NCBI GenBank assembly: GCA_963798985.1
Contig: CAWCVL010000007.1
Coordinates: 248,001 to 312,000, forward strand
Direction: 5' to 3'
Source of the DNA: JACCTU01 sp963798985
GTDB lineage: Bacteria > Actinomycetota > Thermoleophilia > Gaiellales > Gaiellaceae
Length of the DNA: 64,000 nt
The notes beneath the pieces were generated by a model that was not told the origin of the DNA, did not search any database, and saw only the letters and a list, made by a program, of their open reading frames with translations. The position numbers and the translations under genes were made by a program. Positions 56,320 through 64,000 of this stretch are shown here, piece by piece (position 1 is the first letter of the stretch; each line of letters opens with the position of its first letter).

Positions 56320-57465
56320 ATGGGCGACGAGCAGCGGCTCCCGTACGAGGAGCTCATCAGTCGTTCGCGCGAGTCGTTCGAGGACGGACGCGACTTCACC
56401 CTCGCCGTGGAGGAGGAGTTCGCGATCCTCGACCCGGCGACGCACGACCTCGTCAACCGCTTCGAGGAGCTTCAGGCGGCCACGTCCGGCACACCGCTCG
56501 AGGAGTACCTCGTCGGCGAGTTGATCGCGTCGGAGGTCGAGGTGCGCACGGGACGCTGCGAGACGTGGGCCGATGCGAGCGCGGCGATGGCGGAACGCCG
56601 CGCGCAGCTCGTCGAGCTCGCGGACTCGCTCGGGATGGCGCTCGCGTCGACCGGGACGCACCCATGGGCGAACTGGAAGGACCAGCGGATCATCGACACG
56701 CCGCACTACCGGCTGAACGACCAGATCCTGCGCTACGTCGTCTGGCGCAACAACACCTTCGGCCTACACGTGCACGTCGGCATCCGGGGTGCCGACCGCG
56801 CGATCCGGACGATGTCGAAGCTCCGCAACTTCATCCCGGAGTTGCTCGCGCTGTCCGCATCGTCACCGTTCGTCGAGGACGTCGACTCCGGGCTGCACTC
56901 GGCGCGGACCGAGATCTTCACTCGCATGTTCCCCCGCTGCGGCGTGCCGGATGTCTTCGACTCGTGGCGCGAGTGGGAGGACTACCTTCGCTTCCTCTAC
57001 GAGACGCGCTCGATCACCGAGCACACGCAGATCTGGTGGAGCGTGCGTGCGCATCTCGCGTATCCGACCGTCGAGATGCGGATCTGCGACGCCCAGCCGA
57101 CGCTCGAGGAGGGGCAGGCACTCGCGGCGTTCATCTACGCGCTGACCTGTCGCGTCGCTCGCGCGCTGGACGAAGGCGAGGCGATCCCAGACCAGCCGCA
57201 CCGGCTGATCGAGGAGAACTTCTGGCGAGCCACGCGCTACGGGCTCTCCGGCGAGCTGATCGACCTCGCGACCGGGGACGTGCTGCCGGCCCGGGCGCGG
57301 CTCGAGCAGCTCGCCGACTGGATTGCCCCCGTTGCCGACGAGCTCGGTGTGCCCCTGACGGTCCCGACGGCGAATGCCACCGAACGCCAGCGCGCGCGGC
57401 TCGACGAAGGCGGGACGCTGCGGCAGATCTACGCGGAGCAGGTGATCGAGCGTGTCCGAGCCTGA
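56320..57465 (+). CDS. Glutamate-cysteine ligase-like carboxylate-amine ligase (YbdK / GCS2 family)
   Basis: ATG at 56320; TACTGT (56305-56310) ends 9 nt upstream. 381 residues, typical YbdK length. Motifs: FTLAVEEEFAILDPATHDLV, LIASEVEVRTGRC, ALASTGTHPWANW, QILRYVVWRNNTFGLHVHVGI (family hallmark), LLALSASSPFVEDVDSGLHSAR, VEMRICDAQP and RATRYGLSGELIDL. It joins an amine to a glutamate-like carboxylate with ATP; some members have weak gamma-glutamylcysteine activity, but the true substrate here is unknown. Its 3' end overlaps the DUF1844 gene. Confidence 0.93.
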   Translation: MGDEQRLPYEELISRSRESFEDGRDFTLAVEEEFAILDPATHDLVNRFEELQAATSGTPLEEYLVGELIASEVEVRTGRCETWADASAAMAERRAQLVELADSLGMALASTGTHPWANWKDQRIIDTPHYRLNDQILRYVVWRNNTFGLHVHVGIRGADRAIRTMSKLRNFIPELLALSASSPFVEDVDSGLHSARTEIFTRMFPRCGVPDVFDSWREWEDYLRFLYETRSITEHTQIWWSVRAHLAYPTVEMRICDAQPTLEEGQALAAFIYALTCRVARALDEGEAIPDQPHRLIEENFWRATRYGLSGELIDLATGDVLPARARLEQLADWIAPVADELGVPLTVPTANATERQRARLDEGGTLRQIYAEQVIERVRA

Positions 57466-57736
57466 GCTCTCGCCCGAGCAGCTGATTGAGCAGATCAAGC
57501 AGCTGCGGGTCGCTGATCTGATCCTTTCGACGGTCACGACCCTCGCTCAGCTCGCCTACGCGAAGCTCGAGGAGTCGAGCCGGGATCTCGAGCAGGCCCA
57601 GCTCGCGATCGACTCGATCCAGGTGCTGCTTCCGAAGCTCGAAGGGCACGTTCCTGCGGAGCTCTCGCGCGACCTCGGGCAGATGGTCACGAGCCTGCAG
57701 CTGGCGTACGCCTCGGCGGCCGGCCCGGGCAACTGA
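57452..57736 (+). CDS. DUF1844 family protein
   Basis: GTG at 57452 within the end of the ligase gene; 94 residues, mostly helical: LSPEQLIEQIKQLRVADLIL, STVTTLAQLAYAKLE, DLEQAQLAIDSIQVLLPKLEGHVP. The DLxxAxxAIDxixxLLxxLxG pattern is the DUF1844 hallmark. Cytosolic, function unknown. Translation probably coupled to the preceding ligase. Confidence 0.88.
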   Translation: MSEPELSPEQLIEQIKQLRVADLILSTVTTLAQLAYAKLEESSRDLEQAQLAIDSIQVLLPKLEGHVPAELSRDLGQMVTSLQLAYASAAGPGN

Positions 57737-57754
57737 GCTTCGTCCGAGACGGCG

Positions 57755-57792
57755 GGCGGGAGGCCGTCGATCGTTCTCGGCTTCCTCCCGCC
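57755..57792 (+). terminator. Possible weak terminator after DUF1844 gene
   Basis: A 9-bp stem (57755-57763 with 57784-57792) with a 20-nt loop and no T-run. It lies between convergent genes and may serve both. Confidence 0.3.
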
Positions 57793-57846
57793 GCTCCGCT
57801 TACTGCTCGACCTCGAGTGCGGCCGCCATGTTTCTCGGTCGTGGCC

Positions 57847-58239
57847 TCACGGCAACCGGTTGTTGTGGTGGCACGAGTAGTACTCGGGGCCTGGAGCGCC
57901 GCCGAAGTCGACGGCCTCGTACGTCCCGTCCGGCTCTGTGCCCTGCCGGCACGGCCGGTCGTCGGAGCCGAGGTCTGCCCTGATGAGGATCTCGGTACCG
58001 AGGAACGTTTCCCCGTCAGGCAGGCCGAAGTTCAACGATGGGACGCTGGGCAGCTCGCCCCCGACCAGCGCATCGATGTCCGTGTTCGGATGGACGCAGT
58101 GGATCATGACGTCGCCGGGGAAGCAGGTCCATCCTCGCGCCTCGACCTTCGCCTGAGTCAGGCCGACGCCTTTGGCCGATGCCGTGCCGCTCGCGGCGAG
58201 CAACAGGGCCATCGCCAGCAGAACGAGATTGCTCTTCAC
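57847..58239 (-). CDS. Small secreted four-cysteine protein, unknown function
   Basis: GTG at 58239 is chosen because AAGGAGG (complement of 58247-58253) is upstream at good spacing. 130 residues: signal peptide VKSNLVLLAMALLLAASGTASA, then a mature domain with four Cys (GWTCFPGDVMIHCVHP, RPCRQG, YYSCHH) suited to two disulfides, and ETFLGTEILIRADLG. No family recognised. It is the last of three minus-strand genes that each carry the heptamer promoter and sit beside the SARP regulator. Confidence 0.75.
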   Translation of the reverse strand: MKSNLVLLAMALLLAASGTASAKGVGLTQAKVEARGWTCFPGDVMIHCVHPNTDIDALVGGELPSVPSLNFGLPDGETFLGTEILIRADLGSDDRPCRQGTEPDGTYEAVDFGGAPGPEYYSCHHNNRLP

Positions 58240-58265
58240 TCGAACACCTCCTTTTGATCTGCCCA

Positions 58266-58297
58266 CGATCAGCGCCCCTGCTCCAAGTCCGCTCTAA
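58266..58297 (-). promoter_or_regulatory. SARP-type operator/promoter of the secreted-protein gene
   Basis: Read on the minus strand: TTAGAGC (58297-58291), GGAC, TTGGAGC (58286-58280), 8 bp, -10-like TGATCG (58271-58266). Heptamers at 11-bp period with 8 bp to the -10 is the arrangement known for SARP binding sites. Confidence 0.7.
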
Positions 58298-58322
58298 GCA
58301 GCCGCTCGCCGAGCGGAGCGAG

Positions 58323-58799
58323 CTATCGGATCCCGAGCTGCGTGCAGTCCTCGAAGCCGTATTCGGCGGCACGAAGCTCGACCTCGGACGTGAGCCGAAA
58401 CAGCGCATTGATCCTCTTCGAGTTGCGAAAGTCGTCGAGATCGCGCGCGCGCAGCGCTGCGAGGCTCTGTTCCGCGTAGCCGATAGTGCGGTCGAACGCG
58501 GCGAGAAACGTGCGGACGTCCTTCTCGTCGCCCCGCGGAACCTCGAGTGCGCCCAGCTTGTTCAGCGCACTCTGCTCGGCCGCGACGAAGTTTGCGTAAT
58601 AGCGCAGCACTCGGCGATACGCATCCGGGCGGTTCACCTCGAAGACGTCACCGGCCTTCGGTCGCCCACCGACCTTGTCGTTGGCCCGCGAGCAGATCGC
58701 CTCCGCTCGAACGATGAACTCCTCCTTTGCTACGGCGTCGCCTCCGCCGCACCCCGAAGCGAACCCACTCATCACGACAACAATCAGCAGACGCCTCAC
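58323..58799 (-). CDS. Small lipoprotein, unknown function
   Basis: GTG at 58799, with AGGAGGT (complement of 58804-58810) upstream. 158 residues: lipoprotein signal VRRLLIVVVMSGFASGC (lipid Cys at 17), then a largely helical domain. Two more Cys frame it (EAICSRANDK near 37, GFEDCTQLG near the C-terminus), plausibly one disulfide. YRRVLRYYANFVAAEQSAL and TFLAAFDRTIGYAEQSLAAL are amphipathic. Resembles small helical actinobacterial lipoproteins of unknown role. Middle member of the heptamer-promoter group. Confidence 0.78.
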   Translation of the reverse strand: MRRLLIVVVMSGFASGCGGGDAVAKEEFIVRAEAICSRANDKVGGRPKAGDVFEVNRPDAYRRVLRYYANFVAAEQSALNKLGALEVPRGDEKDVRTFLAAFDRTIGYAEQSLAALRARDLDDFRNSKRINALFRLTSEVELRAAEYGFEDCTQLGIR

Positions 58800-58823
58800 C
58801 TGGACCTCCTCTGAACGAGGCCA

Positions 58824-58855
58824 CGATGAAGGCGCGCGCTCCAAATCGGCTCTAA
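58824..58855 (-). promoter_or_regulatory. SARP-type operator/promoter of the lipoprotein gene
   Basis: Minus strand: TTAGAGC (58855-58849), CGAT, TTGGAGC (58844-58838), 8 bp, -10-like TCATCG (58829-58824). The first heptamer contains the TAG stop codon (58854-58852) of the upstream DUF4242 gene. Confidence 0.7.
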
Positions 58856-59112
58856 CTCGAGCTAGGCGCCAGCCACACCGTTTCGACAACTCGCTCGTGT
58901 GGAAGCTGCGCACGCTTGCTTGCTTCGACGAGCGCGGCGGCGGAGGGCGCCTCGAAGACATGGAGGCACACGTCGTCCTCGAGGAGCACGAGAGAACCGA
59001 GATACCGGATCGACTCGGATTCCGCAGCAACCACGGCGATGCGTCGTGCGAGTTCCTCGAGCTCGGCGTTCCCGCGCGTCGCCTGATACCCCTCGACGAG
59101 AAAGCTCCGCAC
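58852..59112 (-). CDS. DUF4242-like small protein
   Basis: About 86 residues from GTG 59112; a TTG at 59121 is possible, but that base belongs to the predicted -10, so 59112 is preferred (leaderless). The pattern FLVEGYQATRGNAELEELAR, YLGSLVLLEDDVCLHVFEAP and RAQLPHERVVETVWL matches DUF4242 / SCO4226-like ferredoxin-fold proteins, whose Streptomyces member binds nickel. No signal peptide; cytosolic. Third target of the heptamer motif, divergent from the SARP gene. Confidence 0.75.
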   Translation of the reverse strand: MRSFLVEGYQATRGNAELEELARRIAVVAAESESIRYLGSLVLLEDDVCLHVFEAPSAAALVEASKRAQLPHERVVETVWLAPSSS

Positions 59113-59120
59113 ATCTCTCA

Positions 59121-59152
59121 ATGTCCGTGCGAACCCTCCAAAACGGCTCTAA
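59121..59152 (-). promoter_or_regulatory. SARP-type operator/promoter between DUF4242 and the SARP gene
   Basis: Minus strand: TTAGAGC (59152-59146), CGTT, TTGGAGG (59141-59135), 8 bp, -10-like GGACAT (59126-59121). It lies 62 bp from the regulator's own start and could also influence it. Confidence 0.65.
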
Positions 59153-59213
59153 CGTGCCGCTCTCGCCTTCTCACAGCGCCTAGACGGTGCTACGGTCGCT
59201 TCCAGGAGGCGCC

Positions 59214-62200
59214 GTGGACGTTCGAATTCTCGGGCCGTTCGAGGTGCGGGAGGATGGCCGCGGCCTCGATCTCGGCGGCCCGAGGCCGCGTGCACTTCTC
59301 GCGGTGCTCGTGCTGCGCGGGGGCGAGGTCGTCCCGTCGGAACGCCTCGTGGACGAGCTCTGGGGCGAGAGGCCGCCGAGGAGCGCGAACCATCTCCTCC
59401 ACGTCTACGTCTCGAGCCTTCGCAAGCACATCGGTGCTCGCTTGATCACGCGTACGCCGGGCTATCTGCTCGAGCTCGAGGGGGATGAACTCGACGCCGG
59501 CCGCTTCGAGCGGCTGCTTGGCGAAGGTCGACGACTGCTTGCACGCGGCGACTTCGAAGGCGCCTCGGCGACGCTGGGGGAGTCCTTGGGACTCTGGCGC
59601 GGACCGGCGCTCGCGGACTTCGCCTACGAGCCGTTCGCACAGGCGGAAATCGCTCGCCTCGAGGAACTCCGCTTCGTTGCGGGGGAGGAGCGGATCGAGG
59701 CGGACTTGGCTCTCGGCCGTCACGCCGAACTGGTGGGAGAGCTCGAGGCGCTCGTCGCGGAGAGCCCGTTGCGCGAGCGCCCGCGCGCACAGCTCATGCT
59801 CGCGCTCTACCGGTCCGGACGCCAGGCGGAGGCGCTCGAGGCGTACCGCAAAACGAGGCGTGTCCTCGTCGAAGAAATCGGGATCGAGCCTGGCTCGTCG
59901 CTCAAAGCACTGGAGCAGGCGATCCTCCGTCATGATGCGTCTCTCGAGTTGAAGGCGACCGAGCCCGCCTCGACGCCGACACGCGCGACGCGGAAGCTGG
60001 TGACGGTCGTCGTCGCCGGATGGACCGACTCCGGCGAGCTCGAGGGACTCGATCCGGAAGCTCGTCGCCGTCTGGTGGCCCGCGCCGAGGAAGCCGCGAC
60101 CGCGGTGCTCACCCGCCACGGAGCGACGGTGGAGCGGTTCCCCGACGAGCGGGTGATGGGCGTGCTCGGCGTCCCGGCGGCGCACGACGGGGATGCCCTC
60201 GCTGCCGTCAGGGCGGCGGCGGAACTTCGGAAGCTGGACGGAGTGCGGATCGGCGTGGAGACAGGAGAGGTCGTCGTCGAGGGCAGATCAATCAGCGGCG
60301 ATGCGGTAACCCGTGCCTTCCGACTCAACGAGAAGGCCGACCCGGAGACCGTGCTGCTCGGAGCAACGACCTACCGACTCGTTCGCCATGCCGTGCTCGC
60401 CGAGTTCGACTCCGAGCAGGGTGCGATGCACCTCGTCGCCGTCCTTCCGGACGCGTCGTCGTTTCCGCGCCGGCTGGACTCGCCGTTCGTGGGACGGATG
60501 GTGGAGCTCGAACAGCTTCGCGCCTCGTTCGAGAAGGCTGTCCACGATCGGGGGTTCCGCCTCGTCACCATGATCGGCGATCCCGGCATCGGAAAATCAC
60601 GTCTGGCTCAGGAACTCGTCGCCGGCATCTCGGGAAGGGCAAACCACGTCTTCGCTCGGTGTGTCCCCTCCGGAGAGGGGCTAACGTACTGGCCGCTGAA
60701 GGAGGTCGTGCGACAGGCCGCCGGCGCCGAGACGCGCGAGGCGCTCCTCGCGTTCCTGCGAGACGAACCAGAGCGCGAGGCGATCGTCGCCGGCGTGACC
60801 GCTGCGATCGGGACAGTCGAGCCCGCGAGGGCTCGCGAAGAGTCGTACTGGGCGTTCCGCAAGCTCTTCGAGGCCTGGGCTCGCGAACGCCCGCTCCTGC
60901 TCGTCTTGGAGGACGTCCACTTGGGCGAGCCCACCTTCCTCGAGCTCGTCGAGTACCTCGCGGACTGGGCCGACGCTCCGATCCTCGCGCTTTGCCTCGC
61001 GCGACCCGAGCTCTTGGAGGCACGGCCGGATTGGCCGGCGACAATGCTCGAACCCGTGTCCCGCGAGGACGCCGATGCACTCCTCGGCCGGCTCCTCGGG
61101 AACGCGGACCTCCCCGCCGAGGTGCGGACGAGAATCGTCGATGCTGCGGGCGGCAACCCGCTCTTCCTCGAGCAGTTGGTTGCGACCTTGGCCGACGAGG
61201 AGCGCTCCCCGGACGAGATTGCCCTTCCAGCGAGCATCAGAGCGGTACTGGCGGCGCGCCTCGACCGACTCGGACCGGGCGAACGGGCGGTGCTCGAGCG
61301 GGCGGCCGTCGCCGGGCGCGAAGTCCAGCGAGACGCCGTCGCGGCGCTCCTACCCGAGGACGCTCACGCCTCTCTCGACCGACACCTGCAGGCGCTCGAG
61401 CGCAAGGACTACCTGCGTGCGGGAGAGCTCACGTTCCGCTTCAACCACGCGCTCGTCCAGGAGGCCGCGTACAGTGCCGTGCCCAAGATGCTCCGCGCCG
61501 AGCTGCACGAGCGCTTGGGCGATTGGCTCGAGGAGGCCGGTCAAGACGAGGAGGTCGTCGGCTACCACCTCGAACGCGCTTTTCGCTTCCGTGACGACCT
61601 TCAGGTCGTGGACTGGCACGCGAGAAGGCTCGCGGTCCGCGCAGCCGAACGGCTGGGTGCGGCCGGACGGCGCGCGCTCGCGCGGGATGATCCTCGCTCG
61701 GCTGTGAACCTTCTCGACCGTGCCGTCTCGCTCCTCCCGAAGCACGAGCCGAGGCGCCTACATGTCCTGCCCGATCTCGTCGAGGCGCTGCGGGAGCTGC
61801 CGGACATCGTCCGAGCGTCAACGCTCGCACGAGCAGCGATCGACGGAGCATCCGACGCAGGCGAACGTGGGGTCGAGGCGCTCGCGCAGATCGAGTACGC
61901 GTACGTTCGGCTCATGAGCAATCGCGAGGGCGCTGTTCGAGACGCGCTCGATGCGGGTGAGCGGGGGGTCGAGGTGTTCGGCGAGCTCGGTGACCACGGC
62001 GGCCTGGCCAGGGCCTGGCGGCTCGTGGCGGTCGCGCACCGGTTTCGTGGCCGGCAATCAGATCGGCGCGACGCGCTGGAGCAGGCACTCGTGCACGTGC
62101 GGCGGACCGGAGACCGCAGGATGGAGGCCTGGATCTACGACGGGCTCGGCGGAGTCCACAACTACGGCCCGAGTTCGGTTGCCGAGCTACTCCGGTTCGC

Positions 62201-62963
62201 AGAGCACTCGATCGCATGGGCTCGGGCGAACGCCCGACGGTTCAGCGAGGCGCATGGGCTGGCTCAGGGTCTGGGTCGCTCGTACGCAATGCTGGGCGAC
62301 TTTGGGCCGGCGCGACGCGCGGTGGCCGAGGCGAAGGCGATCGTCGAGGACCTCGGATTCGTCTGGCATCGAGCCGGCGTGGCAAGCGCAGCCGGTTTCG
62401 TCGAGATGCTCGCGGGCGATTACGCTGCGGCCGAACAGGAACTTCGCGTGGGGTACGAGCTCGTCGAGCAGGCCGGGATGACGGGCAGCTACTACGGCAT
62501 GGCCCTCCGCGAAGAGCTTGCCGGGGCGCTCTACGCCCAGGGTCGGTTCGAGGACGCCAAAGAGCTGAGCGAGGCGAGCGAGCGGGATGCGGCACCGGAC
62601 GACATCCAGACCCAAGTCCTCTGGCGAGCAATTCGCGCGAAGGTGCTGGCGAACGAAGGTCGGGTGGAAGAAGCAGAGAGTTTCGCCCGCGCGGCTGTGG
62701 GGCTCGTCGAGCAGACGGAGTTCGTCATCGTCCACGCAAACGCGCTAATGGACCTCGCCGAAGTGCTCCGCCTGGCCGGGCGGTCAGACGCCGCAATTCC
62801 CGTCGCCCAAGAGGCGTGCGACCTCTACCGGCGGAAAGGAGATCGCGTCTCGGCGAAGCGCGCGCGCGCCGTTCTGGCCGAGCTATCAGAAAGAAGTTCG
62901 CTCGCCCAAAACCGCTCGGGCGGCGCGCAAAGACCCCCTGAGCGCGCCTCACCTCGCCTCTAG
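59214..62963 (+). CDS. SARP/BTAD transcriptional regulator fused to degenerate cyclase, AAA ATPase and TPR domains
   Basis: GTG at 59214 after AGGAGGC; 1249 residues. Residues 1-95 form an OmpR-like winged helix (VDVRILGPFEVREDG, GRPRPRALLAVL-like core, HLLHVYVSSLRKHIG, LITRTPGYLLEL). Residues 100-240 are the BTAD domain (RFERLLGEGRRLLARGDFEG, EERIEADLALGRHAELVGEL, SGRQAEALEAYRKTRRVL). Residues 265-400 resemble class III cyclases but lack both catalytic Asp (VVVAGWTDSG, FPDERVMGVLG). An AAA ATPase follows: SPFVGRMVELEQL, Walker A GDPGIGKSRLAQEL, LLVLEDVHLGEP. The rest is TPR-like helices. It probably activates the three small genes through the adjacent heptamer repeats, gated by ATP. Confidence 0.9.
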   Translation: MDVRILGPFEVREDGRGLDLGGPRPRALLAVLVLRGGEVVPSERLVDELWGERPPRSANHLLHVYVSSLRKHIGARLITRTPGYLLELEGDELDAGRFERLLGEGRRLLARGDFEGASATLGESLGLWRGPALADFAYEPFAQAEIARLEELRFVAGEERIEADLALGRHAELVGELEALVAESPLRERPRAQLMLALYRSGRQAEALEAYRKTRRVLVEEIGIEPGSSLKALEQAILRHDASLELKATEPASTPTRATRKLVTVVVAGWTDSGELEGLDPEARRRLVARAEEAATAVLTRHGATVERFPDERVMGVLGVPAAHDGDALAAVRAAAELRKLDGVRIGVETGEVVVEGRSISGDAVTRAFRLNEKADPETVLLGATTYRLVRHAVLAEFDSEQGAMHLVAVLPDASSFPRRLDSPFVGRMVELEQLRASFEKAVHDRGFRLVTMIGDPGIGKSRLAQELVAGISGRANHVFARCVPSGEGLTYWPLKEVVRQAAGAETREALLAFLRDEPEREAIVAGVTAAIGTVEPARAREESYWAFRKLFEAWARERPLLLVLEDVHLGEPTFLELVEYLADWADAPILALCLARPELLEARPDWPATMLEPVSREDADALLGRLLGNADLPAEVRTRIVDAAGGNPLFLEQLVATLADEERSPDEIALPASIRAVLAARLDRLGPGERAVLERAAVAGREVQRDAVAALLPEDAHASLDRHLQALERKDYLRAGELTFRFNHALVQEAAYSAVPKMLRAELHERLGDWLEEAGQDEEVVGYHLERAFRFRDDLQVVDWHARRLAVRAAERLGAAGRRALARDDPRSAVNLLDRAVSLLPKHEPRRLHVLPDLVEALRELPDIVRASTLARAAIDGASDAGERGVEALAQIEYAYVRLMSNREGAVRDALDAGERGVEVFGELGDHGGLARAWRLVAVAHRFRGRQSDRRDALEQALVHVRRTGDRRMEAWIYDGLGGVHNYGPSSVAELLRFAEHSIAWARANARRFSEAHGLAQGLGRSYAMLGDFGPARRAVAEAKAIVEDLGFVWHRAGVASAAGFVEMLAGDYAAAEQELRVGYELVEQAGMTGSYYGMALREELAGALYAQGRFEDAKELSEASERDAAPDDIQTQVLWRAIRAKVLANEGRVEEAESFARAAVGLVEQTEFVIVHANALMDLAEVLRLAGRSDAAIPVAQEACDLYRRKGDRVSAKRARAVLAELSERSSLAQNRSGGAQRPPERASPRL

Positions 62964-62998
62964 TAGGCTCCCGCGGCCGAGCCTGTGATAGAAACTCG

Positions 62999-63019
62999 CC
63001 GCGCCGAGCTTGTCGGCGC
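62999..63019 (+). other. Stem-loop in the hppA leader
   Basis: CGCGCCGA (62999-63006), loop GCTTG, TCGGCGCG (63012-63019): an 8-bp perfect stem between the SARP stop and the hppA start. Could terminate upstream transcripts or structure the leader; no T-run directly after it. Confidence 0.35.
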
Positions 63020-63049
63020 GCGACTTTGTAACGAGGGGAGCAGAACCCA

Positions 63050-64000
63050 GTGGAGTTCTTCAACGAGCACGCGGTCAGCTTCGCGATCCTCTGCGGGCTG
63101 ATCGCGATCGCCGTCGGGATGGGCCTGACGTGGTGGCTGCTGAAGCAGCCGGCCGGGAGCGAGCGGATGCAGGAGATCGGCCGCGCGATCCAGGAGGGGG
63201 CCGAGGCCTACCTCAAGCGCCAGTACCTGACGATCGCCGCCGTCGCGGTCGTCCCGTTCCTGTTGCTCGGCTTCTACAACGAGCTCGGCTGGGGAACGGC
63301 GCTCGGCTTCCTCATCGGCGCGGTCCTGTCGTCCGCGGCGGGCTTCATCGGCATGAACGTCGCCGTGCGGTCGAACACGCGGACCGCCGAGGCCGCGAAG
63401 AGCGGGCTGCGCCCCGCGTTGAACGTCGCGTTCCGCGCGGGGTCCGTGACCGGCCTGCTCGTCGTGGGACTCGGACTGCTCGGCGTCGCCGGCTACTACT
63501 GGGTTCTCACCGGCCCCGTCGGCAACTCGCCCGAGTCAGCGATCGACGACCTCGTCGGGCTCGCGTTCGGCGGCTCGCTCATCTCCGTCTTCGCGCGGCT
63601 CGGCGGCGGCATCTACACGAAGGCTGCGGACGTCGGCGCCGACCTCGTCGGGAAGATCGAGGCAGGGATCCCCGAGGACGATCCGCGCAACCCAGCCGTG
63701 ATCGCCGACAACGTGGGCGACAACGTCGGCGACTGCGCGGGCATGGCGGCCGACCTCTTCGAGACCTACGCCGTGACCGCGGTCGCCGCGATGTTGATCG
63801 GGACGCAGTTCCAGGCGGACCAGCTCTACCTCTATCCGCTCGCACTCGGCGCGATCTCGATCCTCGCGTCGATCGTCGGCGTCTTCTTCGCGCGGATCGG
63901 GCCAGGCGGCTCGATCATGAACGCGCTCTACCTTGCAGTGCTCGTCGCGGTCGTGCTCTCGGCGATCGGGTTCATCCCGGTGACGATGGCCTTCGACGAC
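63050..64000 (+). CDS. hppA: Membrane-bound proton-translocating pyrophosphatase, N-terminal part (runs off window)
   Basis: GTG at 63050 after AGGGGAG; 317 codons remain open to the window edge. V FFNEHAVSFAILCGLIAIAV starts helix 1. Then come RAIQEGAEAYLKRQYLTIA, RSNTRTAEAAKSGLRPALNVAFRAGSVTGL, and the catalytic loop blocks FARLGGGIYTKAADVGADLVGK and DNVGDNVGDCAGMAADLFE, the hydrolytic centre of H+-PPases. It couples PPi hydrolysis to cation pumping across the membrane. The residues that set potassium dependence lie beyond the window. Confidence 0.97.
   Translation, partial: MEFFNEHAVSFAILCGLIAIAVGMGLTWWLLKQPAGSERMQEIGRAIQEGAEAYLKRQYLTIAAVAVVPFLLLGFYNELGWGTALGFLIGAVLSSAAGFIGMNVAVRSNTRTAEAAKSGLRPALNVAFRAGSVTGLLVVGLGLLGVAGYYWVLTGPVGNSPESAIDDLVGLAFGGSLISVFARLGGGIYTKAADVGADLVGKIEAGIPEDDPRNPAVIADNVGDNVGDCAGMAADLFETYAVTAVAAMLIGTQFQADQLYLYPLALGAISILASIVGVFFARIGPGGSIMNALYLAVLVAVVLSAIGFIPVTMAFDD

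Overview
The window is very GC-rich and densely coded, with many GTG and TTG starts and overlapping ATGA/GTGA gene junctions. Its families (DUF1707/LiaF-like protein, DUF1844, BTAD regulator fused to an ATPase, cyclase-AAA-TPR proteins, YbdK-type ligase, Rex, GlsB-like membrane proteins) suggest an Actinomycetota chromosome, perhaps class Thermoleophilia (Gaiellales-like). That placement rests on gene content only. I saw no phage, IS, integrase, CRISPR array or replication origin.

Layout. 1-6.8 kb: a split ALDH16-like pair, a DUF1707 protein, a TrpC-like protein, a GT-C glycosyltransferase, a spermidine-synthase-like membrane protein and a PPi-type phosphofructokinase. All carry repeated frame breaks, most simply read as sequence error. 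6.8-8.2 kb: no recognisable gene, then tRNA-Leu(CAA). 8.5-13.8 kb: a complete branched-chain amino-acid ABC operon (livKHMGF). 13.8-25.5 kb: a degenerate LarA-like protein, polA, an exported nuclease plus 5'-nucleotidase pair, rpsA, coaE and a lytic transglycosylase. 25.5-28.5 kb: a cyclase-AAA-TPR regulator. 28.6-34.4 kb: a ribbon-helix-helix/34-residue peptide/DUF4097/MFS/MFS operon, then a divergent TetR-MFS pair. 34.4-41.4 kb: uvrB and uvrA (uvrA with an SOS-type box) around small membrane proteins, a phosphoesterase and a PH-domain protein. 41.4-44.9 kb: a Yip1-type protein, cytochrome c and a pantothenate operon (DUF2520-panC-panB). 44.9-50.6 kb: family 4 UDG, tsaE-tsaB-rimI-tsaD and a subtilase. 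50.6-57.7 kb: glutamate dehydrogenase, a glutaredoxin-like protein, Rex, a second subtilase, a GT4 glycosyltransferase, a NadR-type kinase, a YbdK-type ligase and DUF1844. 57.8-63 kb: three small minus-strand genes and a 1249-residue BTAD (SARP) regulator. 63.05 kb to the end: the start of hppA.

The most interesting signal is at 58.2-59.2 kb. Each of the three small genes (secreted four-cysteine protein, lipoprotein, DUF4242 protein) is preceded by the same promoter architecture: TTAGAGC, 4 bp, TTGGAGC/G, 8 bp, then a -10-like hexamer. This is the arrangement known for SARP operators (heptamers at 11-bp period, 8 bp from the -10), and the next gene encodes a SARP/BTAD regulator fused to a degenerate cyclase, an AAA ATPase and TPR-like repeats. 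A local regulon of unknown purpose is the likely reading.

A second pattern is widespread leaderless transcription. At least a dozen genes (polA, rpsA, uvrA, uvrB, udg, tsaE, gdhA and others) have a -10-like hexamer ending 6-10 nt before the start codon and no Shine-Dalgarno. Exported-protein genes instead have clear Shine-Dalgarno sequences. Isolated single-base frame breaks also occur in genes expected to be intact (rpsA, uvrA, gdhA).
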